From Streptomyces sp. NBC_01317 (GTDB taxonomy: Bacteria > Actinomycetota > Actinomycetes > Streptomycetales > Streptomycetaceae): 64,000 nucleotides of DNA. The notes below the pieces were generated by a model, which saw only the letters and a program-made list of their open reading frames with translations, was not told where the DNA came from and made no database searches. The position numbers and the translations under genes were made by a program. Each line of letters begins with the position of its first letter. The first letter of the stretch is position 1. Location of the stretch: NCBI RefSeq assembly GCF_035961655.1, contig NZ_CP108393.1, positions 4,447,501 through 4,511,500 of the forward strand. The letters are read 5' to 3'. Below are positions 24,677-33,910 of this stretch, piece after piece.

Positions 24677-27211
24677 GTGTCGTCCCTTGCGTTGTATCGC
24701 CGCTATCGCCCCGAGTCGTTCGCCGAGGTCATCGGGCAGGAGCATGTCACTGACCCGTTGCAGCAGGCGCTGCGGAACAACCGGGTCAATCACGCGTACC
24801 TGTTCAGCGGCCCGCGCGGCTGTGGGAAGACGACCAGCGCGCGGATCCTCGCCCGCTGTCTGAACTGTGAGCAGGGGCCGACGCCGACGCCGTGCGGTAC
24901 GTGCCAGTCGTGCCAGGACCTGGCCAGGAACGGGCCCGGGTCGATCGACGTCATCGAGATCGACGCCGCGTCGCACGGTGGCGTGGACGACGCCCGTGAC
25001 CTGCGCGAAAAGGCGTTCTTCGGGCCGGCGAGCAGTCGATACAAGATCTACATCATCGACGAGGCGCACATGGTCAGCCCGGCGGGCTTCAACGCCCTGC
25101 TGAAGGTCGTCGAGGAGCCTCCGGAGCATCTCAAGTTCATCTTCGCGACGACCGAGCCCGAGAAGGTCATCGGGACGATCCGTTCGCGTACGCACCACTA
25201 CCCGTTCCGGCTGGTGCCGCCCGGGACGCTGCGTAACTACCTGGGCGAGGTCTGTGCCAAGGAGCAGATCCCGGTCGCCGAAGGCGTACTGCCGCTGGTC
25301 GTGCGGGCCGGCGGCGGTTCCGTGCGTGACTCGATGTCCGTCATGGACCAGCTGCTCGCGGGCGCGGCCGAGGACGGTGTGACGTACGCCATGGCCACCG
25401 GCCTGCTCGGTTATACGGACGGGTCGCTGCTCGACGCGGTCGTGGACGCGTTCGCCTCCGGGGACGGGGCCGCCGCGTTCGAGGTGGTGGAGCAGGTCAT
25501 CGAGGGCGGCAACGATCCGCGGCGCTTCGTCGCCGACCTGCTGGAGCGGCTGCGGGACCTGGTGATCCTCGCCGCGGTGCCGGACGCCGCCGAGAAGGGG
25601 CTCATCGAGGCGCCCGCCGATGTGGTCGAGCGGATGCAGGCCCAGGCGTCGGTGCTCGGCGCGTCCGAGCTGAGCCGGGCGGCCGATCTCGTCAACACCG
25701 GGTTGACGGAGATGCGTGGCGCGACCTCGCCACGGTTGCAGTTGGAGCTGATCTGCGCGCGCGTGCTGCTGCCCGCCGCCTTCGACGACGAGCGGTCCGT
25801 GCAGGCACGCCTCGACCGGTTGGAGCGGGGGGCCGCGAACGCGGTCTTCTCGGGTGGGCCGGGGGCCGGGGGCGGGGGTTCCGGCGCGGGAGGCGCGGGG
25901 GGCGCGGGGGGGCCCGGTGGTGGTCTTTCCGTGGGGTACGTGCCCGGGCCCGAGGGCCATGCGCCTCCCGCGCCTCCGGTGCCGGCCGCGAATCCCGTAC
26001 CGCCGCCCCATTCCGTACCACCCGTCCCTCCGGCTGCCGCCGAGCCTCAGCGGCCCGGGGCGTGGCCCGGTGCCGCCGCGCCGAGCCCTGCCGCGCCCGC
26101 CGCGTCCGAGGCCGCGCGCCGGCCCGGCGGCTGGCCCACGGCCTCCACACCCGGGCAGGGGCCCGGGCCGGGGGCGCCGGCGGCGGGTCCGGGGCCGGCC
26201 GCCGCCTCCGGGGCCGGCGGGCAGCAGCCGTCGGGGTCCGCCGCGCCCGCGCTCTCTCCCGCCCTGGGGCAGGGCGCCCAGCAGGTACGGAACATGTGGC
26301 CGGACATCCTGGAGGCCGTGAAGAACCGCCGCCGCTTCACCTGGATCCTGCTCAGCCAGAACGCGCAGGTGGCGGGCTTCGACGGTACGACGCTCCAGAT
26401 CGGCTTCATCAACGCCGGCGCCCGGGACAACTTCACCAGCAGCGGCAGCGAGGACGTCCTCAAGCAGGCGCTTTCCGAGCAGTTCAACGTCCAGTGGAAG
26501 ATCGAGGCCATCGTCGACCCGTCGGGTGGTACGGCCGGGCCGCCCCTCTCGGGCGGTGGCGGCGGTAGCAGCGGTGGGTACGGCTCCGGCGGAGGCGGCG
26601 GCAGCAACGGCGGTACGAGCGCCGGCGGCGCCGGAGGGTACGGCGGGAACGGCGGGAACGGCGGGAACGGCGGCGGGTACGGCGCCGGCGCGGCCACGGG
26701 CGCCGGGCCCGGCGCGGGATCCGGCTCAAGCGCCGGTGCCGGTGCGGGTGTTGGCGGGGGCTTCGGAGGCGGTACGGGGGGTACGGGGGGCGGCGGGTAC
26801 GGTTCCCGGCCCACCGGCTCCACCCAGGCCACCGCACCCGGCTCCGCCGCCCCCGGTCCGTCGGGGGCGTCCGCGTCCTCGGGCGGGTACGGATCCCAGG
26901 CGTCCGCCCAGGGACAGGGGCAGGGGCAGAGACAGGGGCAGGGCTACGGCCAGGGGCAGGGCTACGGCCAAGGACAAGGCCAGGGCCAAGGTCATGGCCC
27001 GGCGTCCTCCTCGCCCGGCGGTCCAGGCGGCCCCGGAGGCCCCGGCCGTCCAGCCGCCGGCCAGGGCTTTTCCGCACCCAACCCCGTTGCCCCCGAGGAC
27101 GACACCCCCGAGGAGGACGACCCCGACCTGGTCGACTCCGCGCTCTCCGGCCATGACCTGATCGTGCGTGAGCTGGGCGCGACCATCGTGGAGGAATACA
27201 CGAACGAGTAG
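24677..27211 (+). CDS. dnaX: DNA polymerase III gamma/tau subunit
   Basis: An 844-residue clamp-loader ATPase; GTG 24677. Residues 1-370 hold the AAA+ core: Walker A GPRGCGKTTS, a four-Cys zinc module (CLNCEQGPTPTPCGTCQSC), IIDEAHMV and the SRC-like TIRSRTHHY. Residues about 535-620 (VRNMWPDILEAVKNRRRFTW) are the conserved C-terminal domain, and the protein ends in a short acidic tail (DSALSGHDLIVRELGATIVE). Between and after these are long Ala/Pro- and Gly/Gln-rich linkers, including GQGQ repeats at about 26910-26990, which make it longer than the usual 600-700 residues. Downstream of SRP RNA and upstream of purD, as in other Streptomyces. Confidence 0.97.
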   Translation: MSSLALYRRYRPESFAEVIGQEHVTDPLQQALRNNRVNHAYLFSGPRGCGKTTSARILARCLNCEQGPTPTPCGTCQSCQDLARNGPGSIDVIEIDAASHGGVDDARDLREKAFFGPASSRYKIYIIDEAHMVSPAGFNALLKVVEEPPEHLKFIFATTEPEKVIGTIRSRTHHYPFRLVPPGTLRNYLGEVCAKEQIPVAEGVLPLVVRAGGGSVRDSMSVMDQLLAGAAEDGVTYAMATGLLGYTDGSLLDAVVDAFASGDGAAAFEVVEQVIEGGNDPRRFVADLLERLRDLVILAAVPDAAEKGLIEAPADVVERMQAQASVLGASELSRAADLVNTGLTEMRGATSPRLQLELICARVLLPAAFDDERSVQARLDRLERGAANAVFSGGPGAGGGGSGAGGAGGAGGPGGGLSVGYVPGPEGHAPPAPPVPAANPVPPPHSVPPVPPAAAEPQRPGAWPGAAAPSPAAPAASEAARRPGGWPTASTPGQGPGPGAPAAGPGPAAASGAGGQQPSGSAAPALSPALGQGAQQVRNMWPDILEAVKNRRRFTWILLSQNAQVAGFDGTTLQIGFINAGARDNFTSSGSEDVLKQALSEQFNVQWKIEAIVDPSGGTAGPPLSGGGGGSSGGYGSGGGGGSNGGTSAGGAGGYGGNGGNGGNGGGYGAGAATGAGPGAGSGSSAGAGAGVGGGFGGGTGGTGGGGYGSRPTGSTQATAPGSAAPGPSGASASSGGYGSQASAQGQGQGQRQGQGYGQGQGYGQGQGQGQGHGPASSSPGGPGGPGGPGRPAAGQGFSAPNPVAPEDDTPEEDDPDLVDSALSGHDLIVRELGATIVEEYTNE

Positions 27212-27214
27212 AAC

Positions 27215-27362
27215 GCCGCCCACGCCGCCCACGCCGCCAAGGCCGCCCACGCCGCGCACGCCGCTAAGGTCGCCAATGCCGCCGCGCACGCTGCCAAGGT
27301 CGCCATGCCGCCGCGCACGCCGCTAAGGCCGCCCTCGCCGCGCACGCCGCTAAGGCCGCCGC
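27215..27362. repeat. Degenerate GCC-rich short repeats between dnaX and purD
   Basis: Imperfect repeats of GCCGCGCACGCCGCTAAG-like units fill most of the 200-bp spacer. On the plus strand they would read as Ala/His/Lys repeats (AAHAAKA), but no ribosome site or start suggests translation. Confidence 0.75.
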
Positions 27363-27411
27363 CCCCGCCCGCAACCCACCCCCCCCACCCCCACCCGGCT
27401 AGGCTGCCCCC

Positions 27412-28665
27412 GTGAAGGTCCTTGTCATCGGCGGCGGTGCCCGCGAACACGCCCTGTGCCGCTCTCTCTCCCTCGACCCCCAGGTCACCTCGCTCCACTG
27501 CGCGCCCGGCAACGCCGGTATCGCCGACGTGGCCGAGCTGCACCCGGTCGATGCCATGGACGGCGCGGCCGTCGCCCGCCTCGCCACCGAACTGGAAGCC
27601 GGGCTCGTGGTCGTCGGACCCGAGGCGCCCCTGGTCGCCGGGGTGGCCGACGCCGTACGGGACGCGGGCATCCCCTGCTTCGGCCCGTCCAAGGAAGCGG
27701 CCGAGCTGGAGGGCTCCAAGGCCTTCGCCAAGGAGGTGATGGCCGCGGCGAACGTCCCGACCTCCCGTAGCTACGTCTGCACCACCCCCGAGCAGATCGA
27801 CGACGCGCTCGACGCGTTCGGAGCCCCGTACGTCGTCAAGGACGACGGTCTCGCGGCCGGCAAGGGTGTGGTCGTCACCGACGACCTCGCCGTGGCCCGC
27901 GCGCACGCGCTCGCCTGCGACCGGGTGGTCATCGAGGAGTTCCTCGACGGCCCCGAGGTCTCCCTCTTCGCCGTCACCGACGGCGTCACCGTCCTCCCGC
28001 TCCAGCCCGCGCAGGACTTCAAGCGCGCCCTGGACGGCGACGAGGGCCCCAACACCGGTGGCATGGGCGCCTATTCACCGCTTCCGTGGGCGGACCCCAA
28101 GCTGGTCGGCGAAGTCCTCCAGACGGTCCTCCAGCCGACCGTGGACGAACTGCGCCGACGCGGAACCCCGTTCTCCGGACTGCTGTACGCGGGCCTCGCG
28201 ATCACCAGCCGTGGGGTACGGGTGATCGAGTTCAACGCGCGCTTCGGCGACCCCGAGACACAGGTGGTCCTGGCCAGGCTCAAGACCCCGCTGGCGGCGG
28301 TCCTGCTCGGGGCGGCGGAGGGCACGCTCGCCGACCTGCCGTCGCTGACCTGGCGCGACGACGCGGCCGTGACCGTCGTGGTCGCCTCGCACAACTACCC
28401 GGACACCCCGCGCACCGGCGACCCCATCGGGGGCCTGGACGAGATCGCGGCGCAGGACGCGCCCGAGGCGTACGTACTGCACGCCGGGACCCGCCTGGAC
28501 GACAGCGGCACGGTGGTGACCGCGGGTGGCCGGGTGCTGTCCGTGACGGCGACGGGCAAGGACCTGACGCAGGCGCGGGAGCGCGCGTACGAGGCACTGG
28601 GCCGCATCCGCCTGGACGGCGCGCAGCACCGTACGGACATCGCGCGGGCGGCGGCGGAGGCGTAG
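27412..28665 (+). CDS. purD: Phosphoribosylamine-glycine ligase (GAR synthetase)
   Basis: A 417-residue ATP-grasp enzyme joining glycine to phosphoribosylamine, step 2 of purine synthesis. GTG 27412. The N-terminal GGGAREHAL motif, ATP-grasp features (YVVKDDGLAAGKGVVV, EEFLDGPEVSLF) and IEFNARFGDPETQ (metal/ATP site) are intact; full length. First of the scattered purine genes in this region, not in an operon with the others. Confidence 0.97.
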   Translation: MKVLVIGGGAREHALCRSLSLDPQVTSLHCAPGNAGIADVAELHPVDAMDGAAVARLATELEAGLVVVGPEAPLVAGVADAVRDAGIPCFGPSKEAAELEGSKAFAKEVMAAANVPTSRSYVCTTPEQIDDALDAFGAPYVVKDDGLAAGKGVVVTDDLAVARAHALACDRVVIEEFLDGPEVSLFAVTDGVTVLPLQPAQDFKRALDGDEGPNTGGMGAYSPLPWADPKLVGEVLQTVLQPTVDELRRRGTPFSGLLYAGLAITSRGVRVIEFNARFGDPETQVVLARLKTPLAAVLLGAAEGTLADLPSLTWRDDAAVTVVVASHNYPDTPRTGDPIGGLDEIAAQDAPEAYVLHAGTRLDDSGTVVTAGGRVLSVTATGKDLTQARERAYEALGRIRLDGAQHRTDIARAAAEA

Positions 28666-28703
28666 GCGTGGGCGGCCGGAGGTAGTCGGCAAGCAGCAGA
28701 GGT

Positions 28704-28732
28704 ACGGGCGGCTCGGTCACCGGGCCGCCCGT
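28704..28732 (+). terminator. Terminator downstream of purD
   Basis: A 9-bp GC-rich inverted repeat (ACGGGCGGC/GCCGCCCGT) 38 bp after the purD stop, without a T-run. Confidence 0.55.
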
Positions 28733-28752
28733 TGCCGTACCCCGTGGTTTCC

Positions 28753-28792
28753 GCTCCGCCGCTCCGCCGCTCCGCCGCTCCGCCGCTCCGCC
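28753..28792. repeat. Five tandem copies of GCTCCGCC
   Basis: A perfect 8-bp tandem repeat, five copies, in the 350-bp spacer 28666-29016, which otherwise holds only the purD terminator and the upstream region of the next gene. Confidence 0.9.
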
Positions 28793-29016
28793 ACCCTCCC
28801 GCGGAAACGCGGCTGTCCGGCCGTGTCAGCGGCTCTGACCAAAGCCATTCCATCGAGTGACGAGTAGGCCATCCGGATGACGGTCGGCGAGGCGCCAACT
28901 AGGGTGCGGCGCAAGCATTCCGGCACTTGGCCCACCGGCATTGCGATGTCAGTGGCGGGTGCCACAGTGGGGGAGTGAGCAATACCACCGCGGGGCAGAG
29001 GGGGTGAGGTCCGGCC

Positions 29017-30873
29017 ATGTCAGGTCCGGTTGTCGGTGAGGAGATCGGCGTGCGGGGCGCCCGTTCCCGGGCCCTCGCCGTGCTGCGCGTCCGCGGCAGA
29101 GCGCTGGGGGTCGCGGTGCTGCCCGCGGCCGTCGCCGTCGTGCTGCTCGCCGCCGGTGGGTCGGGTCATCTGGTCGGCGGGGGATGGGACACGGCCCGCT
29201 GGGCCGTGACGGCGTTCGCGGTGGTCGTGCTGGTGCTCGCGGTCGCCGTGGGGGTGGTGGTCGCTCACGCCAGGCCGGCCCTCAGCCCCACCGTCCCGGT
29301 CACGGAGCGTGCCGCGCCCGACCTCTACCGGCTGGTCCGGGACCTCGCCGACCGGCTCGACGTCCCCATGCCCTCCGCCATAGCGCTCACCCCGGACTGC
29401 GACAGCTGGCTGGAGGACCGTACGCATCCGGCGCACGCCCGTCTCCTCTCCGGCGGCAGCCGTCGGCGTCGCGTCCCCGCCGCGCCCGTCCTGGTCATCG
29501 GATCGCCCTTCCTGTGGTGGATGCGCGTCGCGGAGCTGCGGGCGGTGCTGGCTCCCGTGGTCGCGGGTACGGGGCCGTCGGCGCATCCGGACATAGCCGC
29601 GGCCCGCCGGTTCGTACGGGGGCTGGACGCGGCGGTGGCCGTGGCGACCCGCCCTGGTCGTAGTGCGGTACGGCGCGTGCCGCTCGTGCTGGTCGGTTTG
29701 GTGGCCCAGCTGCTGCTGCGCGCCTGCGGCGAGCATGCCGCGCTGATGGAGCGCGGGGTCGCGGCGGCGGCGTCCGAGCGGGCGCAGGGGGTCGACTACG
29801 GGCTGCGGATCCAGGCGCAGGAACAGGTCGGCCTCGCCTACGCCGGCTGGGACCGGCTGCTGACCCGGGTCGCGCTGCCCGCGTGGCGCATGGGCCGGTG
29901 GCCGTCGCGGCTGGACGCGGGCGTGGTCTCCGCCCTGACGGAGCTCTCCCGCCGCGACCGTCTCGCCGAGGGCTTCACGTCGCGGCTCGGCGAGCGTCCC
30001 GCCTGCGACCTGCTCGAAGAGCCCGGTCTGGTGGACGAGGCGACGTCGCTGCTGGCCGCCCGACTCTTCCACGGCGGGCCGGCCGAGGCGGGTCCCGACT
30101 GGTCGCCGGTGGACTGGCAGCAATATCCGGAGGAGGTCGTGGACCGCAAGTGGCGGGCGGAGGCGGCGCGGCTGCACCGGGTGCTGGACGGGATGGGGGT
30201 ACGGCGGTCGCTGGGTCAGCCGGGGCCGACGCTGGACCGGGTGATGGATCACCTGTCGGAGGCGGAGGCGGGGGCGGGGGCGGCGGGGGGTGAGGGCTCG
30301 GATTCGCGCGCGGGTGTAGGTACGGATCGTGCGGATCACGCGGCCGGGGACGGGGACGGGCTCCCGCACCCGGGCGCGGACGCCTTCTCCGGCGACGCCC
30401 GCATGTCCTCCGACCGGGACGAACACGACGCCGGTGACTCTGTCGGTGATGGTGATGGTGACGGTGAGCCTCGTCGTTCCCCCCGGGGTGACGCCCTCGC
30501 CGCCGGGATCAGCGCGGAGGTGGCCCGGGAGGAGGCGGCGACACCGCCGGTGCCCGCGGAGGCGGTGGGTGAGGTGCTGGTGCCGTGGGGGACGGACCCG
30601 TTGCCGCTTTTCCCGCTCCAGCCGCCCCGTACGGGCCGAGAACTGCTCGCCGACCACGTCACCGCGATGGTCTGCTGCTCCGCCGTCGACACGGCGGGCG
30701 CCGCGCCCGGTCTGGACTGGCTCGACGGCCCGACCCTCCTGATCGACGGCGAACGCCGGGTGGATCTGGCGGGCCCCGTGCTCAGCCTGGTCGAGGACGG
30801 CGACGCGGAGCCGCTCCGCGCCTGGCTGACGACGGTGGGCGTACGAGCGGAGAAGCCGGTCCGCCTCGTCTAG
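29017..30873 (+). CDS. Conserved membrane protein of unknown function
   Basis: A 618-residue protein from ATG 29017. Hydrophobic segments at about 30-47, 62-85 and 212-228. The middle (APDLYRLVRDLADRLDVPMP, APVLVIGSPFLWWMRVAELR) recalls the layout of M48-type membrane proteases, but no HExxH zinc motif is present, so it would be inactive or only distantly related. Residues 405-500 are a Gly/Asp-rich disordered linker; a small conserved C-terminal domain ends VGVRAEKPVRLV. I cannot name a function. Its place between purD and purC is one I recall from other Streptomyces. Confidence 0.75.
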   Translation: MSGPVVGEEIGVRGARSRALAVLRVRGRALGVAVLPAAVAVVLLAAGGSGHLVGGGWDTARWAVTAFAVVVLVLAVAVGVVVAHARPALSPTVPVTERAAPDLYRLVRDLADRLDVPMPSAIALTPDCDSWLEDRTHPAHARLLSGGSRRRRVPAAPVLVIGSPFLWWMRVAELRAVLAPVVAGTGPSAHPDIAAARRFVRGLDAAVAVATRPGRSAVRRVPLVLVGLVAQLLLRACGEHAALMERGVAAAASERAQGVDYGLRIQAQEQVGLAYAGWDRLLTRVALPAWRMGRWPSRLDAGVVSALTELSRRDRLAEGFTSRLGERPACDLLEEPGLVDEATSLLAARLFHGGPAEAGPDWSPVDWQQYPEEVVDRKWRAEAARLHRVLDGMGVRRSLGQPGPTLDRVMDHLSEAEAGAGAAGGEGSDSRAGVGTDRADHAAGDGDGLPHPGADAFSGDARMSSDRDEHDAGDSVGDGDGDGEPRRSPRGDALAAGISAEVAREEAATPPVPAEAVGEVLVPWGTDPLPLFPLQPPRTGRELLADHVTAMVCCSAVDTAGAAPGLDWLDGPTLLIDGERRVDLAGPVLSLVEDGDAEPLRAWLTTVGVRAEKPVRLV

Positions 30874-31046
30874 GGCGTGTCCGCGAAGTGGCGTCGTTCG
30901 CCCGGAGGGCGTGGCTCGCGGCGTCCGGTGCGTGCGATCGCGAGGCGGAGGACCGCCGGACGGGCTCCTGGCCCGCGCCCAGCAGCACCTCGCGCGGGCC
31001 CGTGCGCCACTGTGCGAAAACGCCCCGCCCTACGCCCGCACGCGGC

Positions 31047-31421
31047 TCATCGCGCTTGAGGCAGAGCCGCGCGGAGTGCGGGCCGTGCGCCGTCGCCCAG
31101 GATCTGGCGCTCCGAGGTGCCGGGGAGGACCGGCAGTTCGGCCCAGTGAGTGACCTGCTCGGGCGTCGAGCCACCGTACGGCAGGCGCACCACCCGGTCC
31201 GAGTCCACGAAGCAGTCGTGGAACAGCGTTCCTGTCCGCTCGTCGACGTGACGGGAGTGGAAGTAGGTGGGCAGGACCAGCCAGTACTCCTCGCCCACCC
31301 GCGCCTCGGCGTCCCCTTCGGGATCGCCGGGATAGCGCCCGGTGATCGCCCCCATCACACAGTCGCTGTCCTTGGGCAGCCGGTCGAGGGCGCTGACCCA
31401 TTCCACTTCTACGGTGTGCAC
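31047..31421 (-). CDS. Small DUF551-like protein
   Basis: A 124-residue protein; GTG 31421 with GAGAAGGG about 7 bases upstream. The pattern VEWVSALDRLPKDSDCVMGA, then WLVLPTYFHSRHVDERTGTL and a closing VTHWAELPVLPG resembles DUF551-type proteins (W.SV.ERLPEDG ... VTHWMPLPE). Function unknown. It is the only intact-looking gene in the 3-kb stretch 30874-33910 and is antisense to neighbouring frames of poor quality. Confidence 0.55.
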   Translation of the reverse strand: MHTVEVEWVSALDRLPKDSDCVMGAITGRYPGDPEGDAEARVGEEYWLVLPTYFHSRHVDERTGTLFHDCFVDSDRVVRLPYGGSTPEQVTHWAELPVLPGTSERQILGDGARPALRAALPQAR

Positions 31422-31495
31422 CGCGCCGCCCTTCTCCCGTACCGCCGTATCGCCATACCGCCCGACGAGTTGACCATCGCCGCACCGCCCGGCCC

Positions 31496-31960
31496 GTGCC
31501 CAGGATGCCACCGCTCCCCAGCCCTGTCCGACGAATATCGCCCGGCGTGCGACGCCTGGCAGAACGGCTTCCGGAGCCGGTACGGGAGCGGCTGCTCGAC
31601 GGTCCCTCGCCGTGGGGTCGGCGCGCCCTGTCGATGCGGGCCGCACGAACTGCTGGCACAGGGCCGGGACTGGTCGGTCCTGCCGCACCGCCCCAACTTT
31701 GCCCGGCCCGGCCTCGCGTGGTTCGCGGACGACCCCGATCCCCGGCTCCGGAACGCCGTGTTGGACGGCCCGGAAGCCGCCTGGGAGCCGCCGTCGCGGC
31801 CGGCGGACGATCCGGATGCCGGGGACGGGGCGGTACGGGACCCCCGGCTCCCCGCCGGTGAACTGCCGCGGCGGCTCACCGTACCGATCGGCGCGTTCGT
31901 CGCCACGGCGGATCCGGCGTTGCCGCCGGAGGTGATGAACCGGCTCACCGAGTTGGCAGG
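31496..31960 (+). pseudogene. Fossil of a leucine-rich-variant (LRV) repeat protein
   Basis: Repeat-like segments on the plus strand lie in two frames: RRLAERLPEPVRERLLDGPS then PWGRRALS in one, followed by HELLAQGRDWSVLPHRPNFA, RPGLAWFADDPDPRLRNAVL and AFVATADPALPPEVMNRLTE in another. DP..R..VA and LPPEV...L spacing is typical of LRV repeats. A frameshift near 31640 separates the halves and no start or ribosome site is convincing. I read it as a decayed gene. Confidence 0.5.
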
Positions 31961-33840
31961 CGGCCGATCGAAGCCCGCCCAGCGGAGCCGGGCCCGGGGC
32001 GGGGCCGGGGCGAACCAACTAGTTCCGATGTGCGATCGATTCGATTCCGTGAGCGTGAGGGCCGCAAAAAGGGGGCCGTTGACGGGATCGAATCCAACCG
32101 ACCGCAGCAAGCCGGGATCGAATATCCACCTGATCACCGACCGGAACGGACCGCCCCTGTCCTTGGGTACATCCGACGCCGGCAAGCATGACCGTCTCGG
32201 TCCGGAGCCGCTCGTGCGGGGAATCCCGCCGATCAGGTCACGCCGCAGCCCCCGGGGCCAACGACCGCCGAAACTCCCTGCCGACGCGGCCCTGATCAGG
32301 GCCTGAGCCTGTCCTGTTGTACATCGAAGCAGACTAGCCCCATCGAGTCCGCCAGGGCTGCCGCGTAGGCCGACGCTTCCGCGGCCATGCTCCAGCGCTA
32401 CAACAGCACCCGCTACAGCCAGCCCAAAGAACGCCGCCTCAGCCCCCCTTGCCGATGCCCAGGGCCCCCGCTCGGCAGCGCCCCCGGTGGCGCGGGGCCG
32501 CGACCCGTCCGGCTCCGGCCAGGGTGTTCCGGCCGATCCGGTACCCGAACGCGGGTGCTGGACCCAGTACGAACGCACAGGTCTCCATCCCGGCGAACGC
32601 GGTTCGCTCACGGTCGAGTTGAAGCCGCACGAGGGGCGTCCTCCTGTTGTCGAGGTGGATCCAGGCGTGGCCGGTACAGGCTTCGGGGGCGGTTCGAAGA
32701 TACGTGCGGGTCTGCGGGCGCCAGCACCGGCGATGGAACCGCTACCGCCCGACAGCCCGTGCCAACTCGGACTCGCCCTCGGCTACCAGGGCCGTACCCA
32801 GGAACGCGGCCAGCGTGGGACAGACGCTCGCCGACGGCGGCAGCGGGGCTCAAGCCCGCTCACCCGAGGAGGCCACCGACGCGCTCGGTACGGCTCGATC
32901 TTCGGCCAAGACCGCATGGGCCGGAGGGGAGGGGGACGGGGTGGCTCGCCCGGTCTGAGCGGGTCCGGGTCTGCCCTGGGCCGGGGCCGCCGCGGCCGGC
33001 CGGTGTCCAGCTCGTCCGGGGGACGGCGGTCCGTCGCGTCGGTCACCAGCTGCTCCCACCGGACGGCGCCGCCCGCGCCGTCCGGTGCGCGGAGGCCGTG
33101 CCCTCACGCGTGCGCGGTGCAGTTCGTACTTCAGCGGGGTGACTGCCCGCGCGTCTCGCCCGCAGGTACCCGTAGCGGGCCCCCACCCCCGCCTCCCCGT
33201 CCTCCCACGCGCTGGCATCCCCGCGTACCCGTCCGTGGCCCCGACGCGCCTCCGTACCCCCTGGCCCCCCCCGCGCCCCCGTCCCCAACGCCCACCCCCG
33301 CGCGCCCCCAGCGCCCCCTACCCAACCCCCCGCCCCCTCCCGCTCCAACGCGCCCCCCACCGCCCCCGCCACCTCCGACCACGCCTCCGACCACACCCCC
33401 GCCCCAGCCCCCAGCCCCCCCGGCACCCTCCGCCGAGCCGCCCCGACACGCCCCCGCCCCCCACCGGACCCCGCCTCCCGGCCTCTCCCTCCCCCGCAGC
33501 CAGGGCGTGGTCATGTGCGGGCAGTCCAGCGAAGAGGTGCGGTGACGGGAGGACGGTTGGGTGCCGGAAGGGGCCGAGGGGTCGGCGCGGCCCGCAGGCG
33601 GGTGTGCGGGCCCGACTCCCAACCTCCTCCGCAACCCCTCGCCCCCCACCACCCCCACCGCCAACTCCCCCCGCCCCCGCCCACATCCGGACCCGAGGCT
33701 TCCACTCTCGGCAATTCGCGACGAACGGTGACGGAGTGAGTGCGTTATGTGATGTGCTGGGGACCGGCGCTGACAGTCGACCGCAGAACCGGCCGGGCAC
33801 CGGCCGCCTTCACCTGAGCCCCGGCGGTCGAAACAGCGGT
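31961..33840. other. Long gene-poor stretch
   Basis: I see no convincing intact gene. A minus-strand trace near 32304-32390 (MAAEASAYAAALADSMGLVC then FDVQQDRLRP and a stop) looks like the last part of a lost Streptomyces protein gene. From about 33180 to 33500 the plus strand is a run of C-rich, almost purine-free blocks whose long open frames (Pro-rich one way, Gly-rich the other) are products of composition. Confidence 0.5.
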
Positions 33841-33847
33841 CCCATCA

Positions 33848-33877
33848 CCAGTTATCGCCAGTTATAACCAGTTGTCT
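33848..33877 (+). promoter_or_regulatory. Three direct repeats of CCAGTTAT at 10-bp spacing
   Basis: CCAGTTATCG, CCAGTTATAA and CCAGTTGTCT follow each other exactly, 33 bp upstream of the next gene start. The middle copy contains TATAAC, a possible -10. The arrangement suits an operator bound cooperatively on one DNA face. Confidence 0.5.
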
Positions 33878-33910
33878 CGGGGGCTCGGGGGCTCGACAGA
33901 GGGGCGCACC

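Noticed and set aside
29017-30873. Active M48 metalloprotease
   Set aside because: The layout recalls the family, but no HExxH motif is present.
30585-32306. A 573-codon plus-strand frame
   Set aside because: It starts inside the preceding gene in another frame and runs through the LRV fossil; only scattered parts look protein-like and there is no ribosome site.
32487-33867. Long Pro-rich and Gly-rich frames on both strands
   Set aside because: Composition effect of a C-rich tract; no start signals, no domain resemblance.
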